Positions 12,296 to 23,100 of a stretch of DNA of 64,000 nucleotides are shown here, piece by piece (position 1 is the stretch's first letter; each line of letters opens with the position of its first letter). The DNA lies in assembly GCA_948567375.1 (NCBI GenBank), contig OX419762.1, positions 54,913,034 through 54,977,033 on the forward strand. The letters run 5' to 3'. A program made the position numbers and the translations under genes. Origin of the DNA: Lunularia cruciata. Its lineage: Eukaryota > Streptophyta > Marchantiopsida > Lunulariales > Lunulariaceae. A model generated the notes under the pieces. The model did no database searches and had not been told where the DNA came from. It was given only the letters and a program-made list of their open reading frames with translations.

Positions 12296-12635
12296 TCTTT
12301 GAGACGATCCGAGATATGAAAGGCAAAGTGATCAAGCGGACCATATGTTGCGTGTCCGGTGCAAGCTCTGCAGCATAGACGGGAGTTCAAACAAATCAAT
12401 AGTCCATGCAGTATGGGTAGAAAATCAAAAAATTCGTGACATCAAGGAGATTACTTTTCTAGCCATTGTCATAGGGATGTATTCTTGGAAAGAAAATTCC
12501 GGGCACGGCTAGGGTCTCCTTCTCCATCTACCACACATTTTAGGAGTTTGTTGTTAGCTCTCTTGGCACCATGCCTCTTTATCTTTCTTGGACGCTTTCG
12601 GATCTTGCTCTCTTCTTTACAATTTACGAATAGCC

Positions 12636-12735
12636 TTGGGGCCCAGTTCCTTGTTACCGACTACGTTTTATATTTGTACGGCTTGATGGGTCTCCCATCT
12701 TTCTTGTTATTTTACGCGGCGGTCGCCTTTCTCAT
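12636..12735 (-). repeat. Short dispersed repeat S, copy 2
   Basis: Reads 'ttggggcc' at one end, then 'ttgtacggcttgatgggtct' and 'ttttacgcggcggtcgcc'. Same family as the 14194 and 26265 copies, inverted, with an interruption near 12650-12670. Confidence 0.6.
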
Positions 12736-13266
12736 TTACTAATAACATATAACTTGATGGAGCTTCCTATGTTTCTTGTTTGCCGTGGGCTGGCGTCCCC
12801 GATCTGGTGTTGATTTATAAGAGTCATCTGGGCTGCTTCAAAATTCAATTCAGTAGTCCAAACAACCGAAAAATGTCACTGCATCGGTTCCTACCAGGAA
12901 TCTGCCTCCAAGAGCTGAATCCATGGGTTGGAGGTTCTTCCCTAAACTCCCTCGCATTAATTTAGAACTCAAACTAATTCCGGTTGATCTAATTCAGGAC
13001 ATTCGCATTCATTGATCCAAGGTTCATTTTCCTTGTAGCTCGAGTGTGTCTCTTCTTTCGGATATCCATTTTTGGATCTTCGTTGGATAGCAGTCGATTT
13101 GTGTATAAATTGACTGAATCTTATTTGTAAACATGAAATTAACTGATCAATTAGGACAATTTCACTTTATGAATCTTCCGTTAAGTCCAAAAAAGGAGAA
13201 AAAAGGAGCACTACTGGCTATAGTTGATCCGAATCCCATATATATATATATAGCTCGATGGTGTAA
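12736..13266. other. Non-coding stretch, no gene seen
   Basis: No coding frame with recognisable content. AT repeats (atatatat) near 13240-13253 lie just before the large foldback. Confidence 0.5.
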
Positions 13267-13411
13267 CTCGATGGTCGTACAATTAGAAGAGAAAGTTTGG
13301 AAAGTGAAATAGAAGACCATCGGAACTGCAGTTGTGATAATCACAACTGCAGTTCCGATGGTCTTCTATTTCATTTTCCAAACTTTCTCTTCTAATTGTA
13401 CGACCATCGAG
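13267..13411. repeat. 145-bp near-perfect inverted repeat (foldback)
   Basis: Arms 13267-13338 and 13340-13411 are 72 nt each around a single central base at 13339. The only arm difference I see is one G/A position (aaagtgaaa versus tttcatttt), which would be a G-U wobble in RNA. (AT)n tracts flank both sides. It could be a MITE-like foldback element, a small-RNA hairpin, or a snap-back duplication. Confidence 0.9.
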
Positions 13412-14193
13412 ATATATATATATCAGTCGTGACCTTTCCAACAATATGTTTCTTCAACCAATATCTTTTGACAAGAATGTAGAATTAAATTCAAACCAGA
13501 AGATTTATATTCAAAGAATAAAGACCCCATTAATCTTCGGTACTAAAATTAAAAAAAAGTTTTACTCAATTAAATTAGCTGCCCGCAATTAGTCTCACAG
13601 ATTAATCAATTTACCTTGCGTTAAAATATTCTCATGATTACCAAATTTGTGATGACACTACTCACACGCCAATTATGCGAAACAGAGTAAAAAGCCGTCA
13701 TGGAGGAGGAGAACAGTCCACAATCCGGTGACTGTAAGTTTGAATTGCTTTCCTAAATCAGGTCCATCCTCTAAGATTGGCCTCACTGAGGATGTAAAAT
13801 TTAGTCGATAAGTTAGAATGATATATAATGAATAAATGACTTTTTTTCATTTTATCAAAATATATTTTTTATTTTAAAATAAAAACTAAAAAAAAATTAA
13901 AATGCAAAATTTTTGTTACATACATAAATATTAATTAAAATTAATTATTTTAATAAAATAATACTTATAATTATAATATAAATTAAATCTTTATTTGAAG
14001 CGCAATGACAATCAAAGGAAACTCGCCAGAGAGAATGTTCATCTGACTCCGTCATCACTAGTGTCACTCCTAAAATTTGTATTCATTGGCGGAATAGAAG
14101 GTATTAAGGGTCTAATGTGCATACACCATCCTCTTTTCGCCTTTCCATGTCCCATAGGTCTATCCCAAACGTCCATGTACACAAACATACATA
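13412..14193. other. AT-rich non-coding stretch
   Basis: Low-complexity A/T sequence is densest at 13840-13985 (runs of A, T and 'attttaaaat'). No coding frame or RNA gene recognised. Confidence 0.6.
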
Positions 14194-14292
14194 TTGGAAG
14201 AAGGCGACTGCGTAGGAAAAACGGAGGATGGGAAGACCCCATCAAGCCGTACAAGGGAGAGAAAAAAAAGGTAGCATGGGGCTAAGCCCCAA
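14194..14292 (+). repeat. Short dispersed repeat S, copy 3 (full length)
   Basis: 99 bp from TTGGAAGAAGGCGACTGCG to GGGGCTAAGCCCCAA. Contains 'aggatgggaaga' and 'catcaagccgtacaaggga'. Matches 26265-26364 in length, order and ends. The TTGG/CCAA ends hint at very short terminal inverted repeats. Confidence 0.7.
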
Positions 14293-14353
14293 TAGATTCT
14301 ACATGAGAAATCTGCCTTGCCGCACCTAAGATATCCGAGCTATGCAAATCGTA

Positions 14354-14860
14354 CTATCTACACACAATTGAACCATCCAAAGAAATATCACCTAATGTGA
14401 TTACTCTCTTATGGATTACACCAGCCACTGTACTCTGTAGAGCACTGGACACACGCTGTCTAAAGTATGCTACAAAGTATGATAGTGAGAGTGGAACCCC
14501 TTGATGCCTAACATGAAAAGCTCTCGTGCACTCCTTGACAAATGTGTCAAATGCCATGTCCATTGCTCCATATAACTTCAAGGCTAAAGGAACAAAGAGG
14601 TGACCTCTCATCATGCCCCTATACTTGGAGACCTTACGACCTACTGTTTCACTTGCCACCCATCCAAGGGGATGGGGTAATCACTCCCTCCAAGATTGTA
14701 TCCCGCGTAGGGTCCGTAACCACAACATCCGCTATTGTCACCTGATCATCTCGGACCAAGTATAAGTCTACCCTGACATATGTCATTTGTAAAGCATACG
14801 AACGCTGCATCCAAGCCAAGTATCCACTCTCCCGTGCCATAGCAAACACTATATCCATAA
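14354..14860 (-). pseudogene. C-terminal, restriction-like endonuclease-type region of the non-LTR element
   Basis: Frame 14649-14858 reads 'RVDLYLVRDDQVTIADVVV' followed by 'TDPTRD'. This matches the pattern of the restriction-like endonuclease of R2-type LINEs (R-x-(P)D, then a second acidic residue after a short strand); the usual Pro is Val here. Frame 14354-14659 continues with 'FVPLALKLYGAMD' and 'YFRQRVSSALQ', a typical tail after this domain. In intact elements this enzyme nicks the target site for primed reverse transcription. The two frames overlap, so there is a frameshift. Confidence 0.5.
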
Positions 14861-15499
14861 TGGCATCATGGGTAGCTATCCTCTGTCATCCAAAAGGACA
14901 TCATGTCATGTGGATCGTTGTTGCATCTAGTGTAGAACCACATTCACAAGTGAGTAATGAAGATGCAGATGGGTGAACCAAACCCAGGCAAAAACTCTTT
15001 GTTGTAGAGAAACTAGCTGGTGCAAGTCGGAATGCCCTAATGCACGGTCGAGCTAGGATCCAAGAGCCTGCACCCTTGCCGGATCAAGAGCAAAGATGTG
15101 CTTTAGTAGCTTGAGGAATAGATGAGTCGACTAAGAAAGAATGTAGCGTATACTCACTCTATCGCTCCATCAAGGAAGACTATAAATCTTTGGTCCAATC
15201 TGACGATAGTGAAGCAAAAGGTGGAAAATCCTCTCATGCTCGTGGAGATGGACTATCTCTCATCTACCACAATAACACCAAGAGAGAAAAAGATACTCCC
15301 TCCACCTTTGTTGCATAAGTCTCCAAAACCGGCCTAACAACAACCACAAAACAAGAGGAAAGTAAGGGTGCCGAGAGAGCCCAACTACCCAAAAATACTA
15401 TATGTGTTGTCTTCTCTATAAATAGCAAGCCAACCCCACCACATGAGATTGCTAGAGCCTTCTGTATACCAAATCCACCCTTCTGTATACCAAATCCAC

Positions 15500-16360
15500 C
15501 GTCACACACTCAAAAGTCCTTGGTCCAATAATATCACCAAAGACTCCCATAATCCTCCTATCAAATGCTCTCAGACTTGATAGGAAGGACGATGAGGGAG
15601 GAACTATATGGATGGGGTAGGATGGTCGACGAGCAATATTGGAGTAGAGTATACCAAATGCCACCTACAGATCTCCTAGTAATGGAAGGTCATCCACATG
15701 GAGAACATCCTCTGCAAGGGCAACATCTAAGAAGCGTGTGAAAAAATCCTCCAATCCTATTGGCACTCCAAGAATGGAGTGCCAATAGGATTGGAGGAGG
15801 ATGTGATACACCCCTCTGGAAGCTCAAGGTGGGGAGGGATACCTAAAGGGGACCAAGCCCTACACTTTGACACCTTGACTCTCAAACCTACTAGATGTAG
15901 CTTGGTAGTCAAGTAGTCAAAGACCTATCTAATCTGATCTACAGGGCATACGATGTGGGTATCATCTACAAAGGAGTGAAATACACAACTTGGCATGGCT
16001 AAAGTAGTAGAAAGGAGAGCTCTAAAGTGAGCCATGGAAAATAAGGGCCCTCCAAATGATCTCCCTTACGTGTACCAAAAAATTGACTCCAAGACGGTGA
16101 CTCCTTCCTATGAACCCCCATGTTGGTAGTAAAGGAAAGAAAGAGAGCCAAAAAAAGACCGCACAAAAGGAATGAGACTCACCAAGGATCCACTAGCCTC
16201 CCTAAGCTCTCTAAAGATGGATGCTTGTGAGATGCTATTAAAAGCCTTCTCAACAACCACTTGTAGGACGACCCACTCCGGATGGATATCTTGGAGTGCT
16301 CTAATGCTTAGAGATATAGCCTCACATCCTCCAAGTGTAGCTACTCCAAACTGATGTGGA
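15500..16360 (-). pseudogene. Non-LTR reverse transcriptase (broken)
   Basis: Minus-strand landmarks in order: 'WVVLQVVVEKAFNSIS' (the RT motif with the first catalytic position, Asp replaced by Glu-Lys context), 'IFRELREASG', 'GGPLFSMAHFRALL', and the active site 'FVDDTHIV' around 15975-15995. Further downstream are 'TKLHLVGLRVK' and 'ARRPSYPIHIVPPSSSF' with 'FDRRIMGVFGDIIG' (15452-15664). The FVDD core retains both Asp residues. Stops and frameshifts occur between blocks. A 52-bp perfect foldback interrupts the coding sequence at 15747-15798. Confidence 0.75.
15747..15798. repeat. Perfect 24-bp inverted repeat with a 4-nt loop
   Basis: Arms 15747-15770 (tcctccaatcctattggcac...) and 15775-15798 are exact reverse complements around 'agaa'. 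It lies inside the broken RT region, so it most likely arose by a snap-back duplication after insertion. Confidence 0.9.
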
Positions 16361-16554
16361 TGGAGGTGCTGTCAAAAGTGAGAACAATATTGAAAGACAA
16401 TGGTACGACTGACCAAACACAAAAAGATCTCTCCAATAACAATTGGTCTAATGTCCCTTGTGTCTTTCTCCATTGCAAGAAGTCAACTAGCACCTAACAC
16501 TCAACTAACATACATAGGAAATGTCTCCTCTTGTTATTGCTGCAGCCACCTGAA

Positions 16555-16806
16555 ACAACTCGATAAAACCAATAGAAGGATAATTTGCCTGGAAGCAATC
16601 TCTAAGGTGCTCATAAAACATCTCGGTCAGGCCTCCTGAGGAAAGGCGAGGGGTAGTGCACAATGCTTGTGAAAATAGCCACAACTCGATAAAACCAATA
16701 GAAGGATCATTTGCCTGGAAGCAATCTCTAAGGTGCTCATAAACCATCTTGGTCAAGCCTCCTGAGGAAAGGCGAGGGGTAGTGCACAATGCTTGTGAAA
16801 ATAGCA
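16555..16806 (-). repeat. 126-bp tandem duplication inside the non-LTR element
   Basis: Units 16555-16680 and 16681-16806 differ at only a few bases. 126 is a multiple of three, so the minus frame stays open and repeats a 42-residue segment beginning 'LFSQALCTTPRLSSGGL'. Confidence 0.9.
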
Positions 16807-17840
16807 ACCTATCAAGACATAAAGGCTGCTCAGGCTCATAATCTAAGACCTCTAGTGGTAGTCCCTCTACTGCTATAGGATGTAATGAGCATAGTGAAGA
16901 GATAGTCTCATCAGTAGGACTCACCATAGACAAAGGATTTAGCGCTCGTACCACTCTACTAAACTCTCCCGCTTGACCCAATGTCCTACACCGTCATAAT
17001 CAAGTGGACTCTGTGGTATCCTGTGGTGATGCTTGTCTCCTAAATTGTGAAGCCCTAACAGACTCTTCCTGAAGGGCCGCCCAATCCCCCACTCGGAATT
17101 GATAAAATCTAGCAACCACCTCTCTATGCCCCGCACGTCCCCTCTAGTATAAGGAAGACACCATCAAGGGAGTAAGACAAATAGGAACCATGCTAACTTG
17201 TCCAAGGGATCACATGCCAAACGATCAAGCGGTAGGCAGAAAGGTTATCTAGCCTCATCATGGAGTGTGCAGAGTAGCCTATGGAATAGACGTGGACATG
17301 GAAAACTAGTCTTAAATAACCCCAAGATGCAACCCGCTTGAGAAGCTAATCACTCCCACGACTAGATCGATATCCTTAGAATGATCAACAAATGGATAAA
17401 AGAAGCGTACATAATCCCGAGTGCCACTACTGTTGATGTGATCACTTGTCTCATGTGAGCATCTCAAGTGGTCCAATCATAGTCTTTGTGCATCCTTCCC
17501 ATATGGATCGTTACCCCTTGCAAGATAAAACATCGATGACACACCGGGCATGGTGTATCCCAAACCGCTCTAGGCGACCCCATATGGAAAGGTGTAGCCA
17601 TGGTTAGCACAAGAATAATAATAGTAACACATGATGTTCTTCTCCATTATCTCTCCATATCTGCAAAATCACAACCTTTCACATCCCAACTCACATAAGA
17701 AAATAATTTCTCCAAACTCTAAAATCTATAAATAATTATAACTTTCAATTTCATCTCCAAAAGTTTTAAATTAAGTTCACATGAAACTTAAAAATGAAAA
17801 CTAGGACATTAAAAATAAAAATACATGACCAATCACTCTC

Positions 17841-18057
17841 AATGTGTAATGATCATTCTAAACCCTAAAAAATAATTAAAAATTCATATAACTTTCTACT
17901 CAATTTTCTATAGTTTTTAATTGAAAAATAAAAAATATCTATTATTCTCAAGGTGTAATATCATTCTAAACCCTAAAAAATAAGTAAAAATTCATATAAC
18001 TTTCTACTCAATTTTCTATGGTTTTTAATTGAAAAATGAAAAATATCTACTATTCAC
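17841..18057. repeat. About 108-bp AT-rich tandem duplication
   Basis: Units of about 108 bp (17841-17949 and 17950-18057) share 'cattctaaaccctaaaaaat' and 'tcaattttctatrgttttta' with few differences. Contains no gene. Confidence 0.85.
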
Positions 18058-20108
18058 TTGAGTGCTATACGCTAGAGAGCACTCAGGAATTATAAATATC
18101 TTATCATGTCACTCTCCCGCCGCTCCCGAATGTAATAAAGGACATATCCGCGAAAGAATTTGGCACAAACAAAATCGTGCGCGGATATCGTCCAGGCCAT
18201 TCCCGGCTTGAGGCACTTTGGATAGCCCGAAGGATGTTACTTTGGTTTTCCGGAAATCATTAAAAAGTATTTGCTTGCGAGCTGGCGTGCGAAGACAAAA
18301 ATTTTCCGAGCTTTTGTCTGATTGCCAAAGCTCGGAACGCGTTTGTGTCAAAAACCTCCAAAAAACAATTTATTTCCGACGAGGCATGCGTCAAGGTTTC
18401 TAGGGAAACCGTGGCGTCCCTGTCTGAAATACTAAAGTGTTCTCTGAAAAGAAGTGTTATGGAAACGTTTGCTAATACATGATTGTCAACTGCACGTGCG
18501 ATCCATGCGTTCGTTATTAGCAACATCTTTGCCTAGCACATGCGGTTCGTGCATTCGTGATTAACAACGTGTTTGCTGTGCTCCATGCGCTGGTTTATAA
18601 GCAGCAGAGTCCTAATCACATGGAAGTGCGTTGTATGAAAACATTCGACTTGAGAAGTGTTTAGCATTTACTACCTCTTCTCATAGTCTGGCTACAGTTA
18701 CTGTAACTGTAGTCAGATATAATTATGTCTCTGCTGTCTATGTGTTACTTACGTCAATGAATACTAAATTCCGATCAACTTTTCCTTTATTTACTTTTAC
18801 TTTATTACTTTCAATCAGATATCGAACTCTTGGTTCCTAGCTCTATTCTACCTCATAGGTCATTCCCTTTTCCCTTGTAAGGTTGGATGGGTCTTCCCAT
18901 CCTTCAAACTTTATTCCTTTTACCACAATGGTGTGCATATTAAACGTACAACAAGGCGACCACGTGAGGGGGAAAAAAAATACCCATCAAGTTTCGTACA
19001 AGGACTTTTTACCACAATGGTGTGCATACTAGACATCCGACGTGGGGACCACGTGGGAACAAAAAGAATGGAAAGACGCAATCAAGCCCGTACAAGGAGA
19101 AAACATAAAAGAGAGCTGAACTCCAATCGCATCGATAAAAATATTTGCCGTAAGACTTTACTGAACTTTAATCCACTACAGACCCTTACTGATATTCTGA
19201 TGTCATATTTTCAGCTTCGAGCCGCAACAAGTTGAGATTCGTAATTCGTGCTTTCTTCTCAAGGGTATATTTGACAGAGTCCTCCTTCAACGGTTTCCGG
19301 CTCACCTCCAATCATTTCACGCACATGCTAATGGTCGGTGTTTAATAAACTATTTCTAGGCCTTCCCCAACTATTTTATAATAGATAAGACAAACAGCCT
19401 CCATAAATGTGCATACCATGAGGCGGCTATCATGTCTATTCACGTGCATGTAAACCTTTTGACATCATTTGTCCCGAGCATGCTCAAGTTCATTTCGCGT
19501 TTAAAGCGCTCGAGTGTAACAATCCCTCACTCGGAAGACATTGATCACCCGAGTATGAATGCTTAAAGTTTCAATTGTTCCAGTTGGTCATGAGCCGGTG
19601 TTTCTATGTTTATTCATTGGAACTTTGGGACTTCCGTCTGGAAAAGAATATGTAAGCATTATGTGGAAAATTCCCTCTAGGAGACTGGTTATATAGGAAA
19701 GACAGTTCACTGAGAAAGTGGGTGTTTCCAAATTCTTTATCTATCTTTCCCCTTGTCAGAGGAGGACTTCTCAAGAATATCGACCATCTTCTTACATATT
19801 GAAAGTCGGAACGGAGACACGTTGAGGTTCTGCGAGTTGAGAAGCGAGGCTGTCTGCTCCAGGGCTGTTTCTTGCATTGCTGGGAGCAGGCAGTATTCAC
19901 GTGGGAGGTGTACCTTTGGCTACCAGGTTGATAAGGGGCATCTCCAACACTCAATTATAGTTCTGGAATAAAGAAAGCGTTTTACTGATTGTCAGTAAGA
20001 TATCTGAATTGAGAGTTACAAACATTTTTCTTCTCGCCGCAATACGAGCTGTTGATTTCTGCATTTAAATAGCTACCCATAAATCAGGCTCAATATCTTG
20101 GTTGAAAC
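18058..20108. other. Intergenic region upstream of the dioxygenase gene, with S-repeat pieces
   Basis: No convincing coding sequence; open frames here are short and lack known motifs. Partial S repeats lie at about 18861-18915 (inverted), 18950-19005 and 19040-19126 (direct). The phrase 'ttttaccacaatggtgtgca' occurs twice, at about 18918 and 19007, so part of the array was duplicated locally. A weak TATA-like 'atttaaat' lies near 20062, about 45 bp before the chosen start codon. Confidence 0.5.
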
Positions 20109-23100
20109 ATGGATTCATTAAGATGCTTAACATGTACAAGCTCGACTGCAATGTCCCAAATTGGAGCCAGTAATTCTAGAAGAACGAGTGTTGCTACCTG
20201 TACCAAAGCAACGAGCAAGGGTTTCCATCCTCCAAAACCATCAATGGTAAGTTATCAATCCATCTCCTTTAACTCATGATCGCGGATTCCCTCGGTCAGT
20301 TTTCCCTTGTCTGATGAGGCTTAGCGACTCATTTTATAATTAATATGAATTGCTTTTTCCAGCACCTCGTGATGTTGCATGTTGGTCAGAAAACTAAATT
20401 AATCATCAAGTCCGCCCGTTTGAGCAATTTTGACCCTCCGTCGACGTTGTGTCTATGTCCGAAACAGATTGCAGATGTTCCTCAATGGAGCCAGGCGGCA
20501 GTTTGTGATCTTGCCAGTACCACAGCCGCTAGAAATACGGGACTCCAGACTATAGCTGCGAACCTTACCGAGAAAAGCAGCGAAGAGCGGGCAAGGAATT
20601 TGATAAACTTGAACTGCACCTCGGGATCTGTTCCAATCAGCCCGCGAAGACAGCCTATGCCTGTACTGGAACTCGTTAACACTGTAGCATAGATCACATA
20701 TCTGTCTCGTACCGTAATGCCACAAATGTACTTGCGGTAGTTTTTGATTGCATTCAATTTTGAAAAGAAAATTCGTCCAGAGAAAAACTGCTTTACCGCG
20801 AAGAAAGCGACCGATTTGAGCACCATTGTAGAGTGCATTTGTTTGCCTAACAGATAATCACGTATGCGTGCATGATATTTCAGTTAAGGTTGCTTCCGCA
20901 GTACCTAGGTAACTGCACACATTGTCTCAGATGATGTTGACGGATATACTTGGCGTTGCAGGAATGGTTGGTAGAACAGATAGAGGAGATTGGGCAGGTG
21001 GCAAAGTCGTGGGTCCAAGAACAGAAAGAAGAACTACAAATGATAGTGAGGAAAGGACGCGCAGCATATGAGCTAGTCATGACCGAATTGATAATTGATA
21101 GGCTTTTCATACCAGCGGATGAGAGATCCAATCTTGTACAGGTAAAGAATGTGCATTAGTTTACACTACTGAACTCCAGGAGGATTGGATGTTCGTATAT
21201 TTCTCGATCAGGTTGATATTGTCCTATTCTAGAATCGTATCCATGTTCCACTCATAGAAATCTGGACTTGGAGTAAACTTCGTTACCGGGCGCCTTATTA
21301 GAATATAACGTCACGGACGTTCGCTTCACGAGATTGATATGCTGGTATCGATAATTGTGGTTTTCAGGGCAACTATTGTCCAGTGGCTGAAATCGGAGAT
21401 AAGGTACCTGTTCATGTCATCAATGGGGAGATTCCCAAGGATTTCCCGCCTGGATGCTACATACGAAATGGTACACTTCTACACAGATGTTACTGCTATA
21501 TATGTAGGACGCTATACATATAAACTATACACGAACTCATGAAGATCTAAACTTGCATAGCAATTATTGAGGTAGCAATTATTAAGCTATTACCCTGAAC
21601 TTTAGTAAGGCATGTGCACGAGCAGCCCGATATATGTACTAACTTTTGCTGGTGCTCTGAGTTAGCTTATATGACTCATTTCAAGCTAATTAGACATAAT
21701 GGTGATCTGCATTCAGGGCCGAACCCAATACATGGTGGTCATCAAAATTTAGACTCACCATTCGGTGGCAAGACACTCTATTGCTGGTTTGAAGGTGAGG
21801 GAATGCTTCATGCTACCTACTTTGCGGAAGATGGAAGTATTTGGTATAAAAACAAGTACGTGAAAACTGAGAGCTTCGTTAAGGAGGAGAAGACGGGCAG
21901 ACGAATGTATCTGCCAACGATGGATGAACAGTCCACTCCCGGTGTCAGATTCAACAGAATGATCAATAATGTGAGTACCAGTTTTCCTTCTAAGGTTCGA
22001 GTATCCAATGAGAATTCGGACAAGTATCTCTATACCAGAGATAAGAACATAGCTCACAAGCCAAAGGTCAAATTAAATCCCAAGCTATTTTGCTCGCAAG
22101 TCGTGATCATCTAAACTTTGGTGGTTGGATAAAATTTGCAGTGCATATTCGGCACGCCCCAACGCAACTCCGGCAACACGTCAGTTTTCGAGCATGCAGG
22201 GCATGTGGTTGCAGCCGTAGAAGGTGGTGCCGCTTATGAGATTGATATCTCAGACTTGAGTACTTTGGGAGAATACACCTGTGATGGGCAATGGAATCGA
22301 AGATTTTTTGGTCCTCATCCTAAGGTCCTCATCTCATCTCAAACACGCAACTCTGAGCAGCTTCTGGAACATAATTAAACAAGTTGAAGATATGGTAGAG
22401 GGTCTAGAAGGTCAATTAAATCCGTAGAGCAGCTTCAAATGTTCGATAGCGGGCGGTGAAACCAGAGACCTCAGGCTGAAAGCAAAACGCATAGCAGAAA
22501 GAACTTGCCTGGAGGAAATGCAAAAGCACGACATTGGGGTCTAATCAATCTTGATTATAACTGCTTTGCAGATACTTCCAGATACTCAGGAAATGGTTGT
22601 ATATGGATTCGACATCGTAAAGCCGTATTATCTCTTCAGCTTGATTTCAAGTACGGTTGCGCAAAACTCACCTATGAATCAAATTCCACATGTCAATGAC
22701 ATGATTTTGAAGTTGAGATGAATTTGAAGTTTTAGAGAATGTCCGCTTTTAGATTCATTTTCAACTAGTTGTTCGCTAGATCCACTATTTTCATTTTAGG
22801 CGATGTAGAGTTCTTATATTGGGACGCCCCACAACTACGAGCAAGGAAATAATGCTGTTGACTCAGTGTCTGACAGTGTGTTTCGGTTGCAGGTGATGGC
22901 AAGAAGATGCTACAGCAAATTGATGCCTGCATGGACAGGCTTGTTTTGATGCATGATATCGGGGTCACAGAAAGGTACAAATATTTCTTCCTTACAAGCA
23001 CAGATTAATCACCACTTGTTTGTGTCACGATTGCGGATCCAACTTTGGATTGTCAGTCACGACAGCAGATAGCCAGTAGTTGGTCTGTTAAGAGAGCGTA

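Larger units (their letters stand above)
14300..17690 (-). mobile_element. Non-LTR retrotransposon with RT and restriction-like-endonuclease-type C-terminus
   Basis: Minus-strand order is a 5' region without a recognised domain (17690-16500), RT (16360-15500), then a C-terminal part (14860-14350). No LTRs flank it. The 5' part (17690-16950) recurs on the plus strand at 27530-28285, confirming a dispersed element. The single ORF plan with an endonuclease after the RT, rather than an AP endonuclease before it, fits early-branching LINE groups such as R2- or Utopia-like clades; the exact clade is inference. Many stops and shifts mean it is dead. The exact ends are not defined. Confidence 0.65.

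Noticed and set aside
18109-18526. Overlapping open frames of 60-90 codons on both strands upstream of the dioxygenase gene
   Set aside because: No known motif, no splice-supported extension, and both strands open equally; looks like chance in GC-balanced DNA.
22325-22378. Reading exon 6 through to the stop at 22378
   Set aside because: Would end the protein before two of the iron ligands; the exon at 22572-22650 continues the family motif (VVYGFDIVKP).
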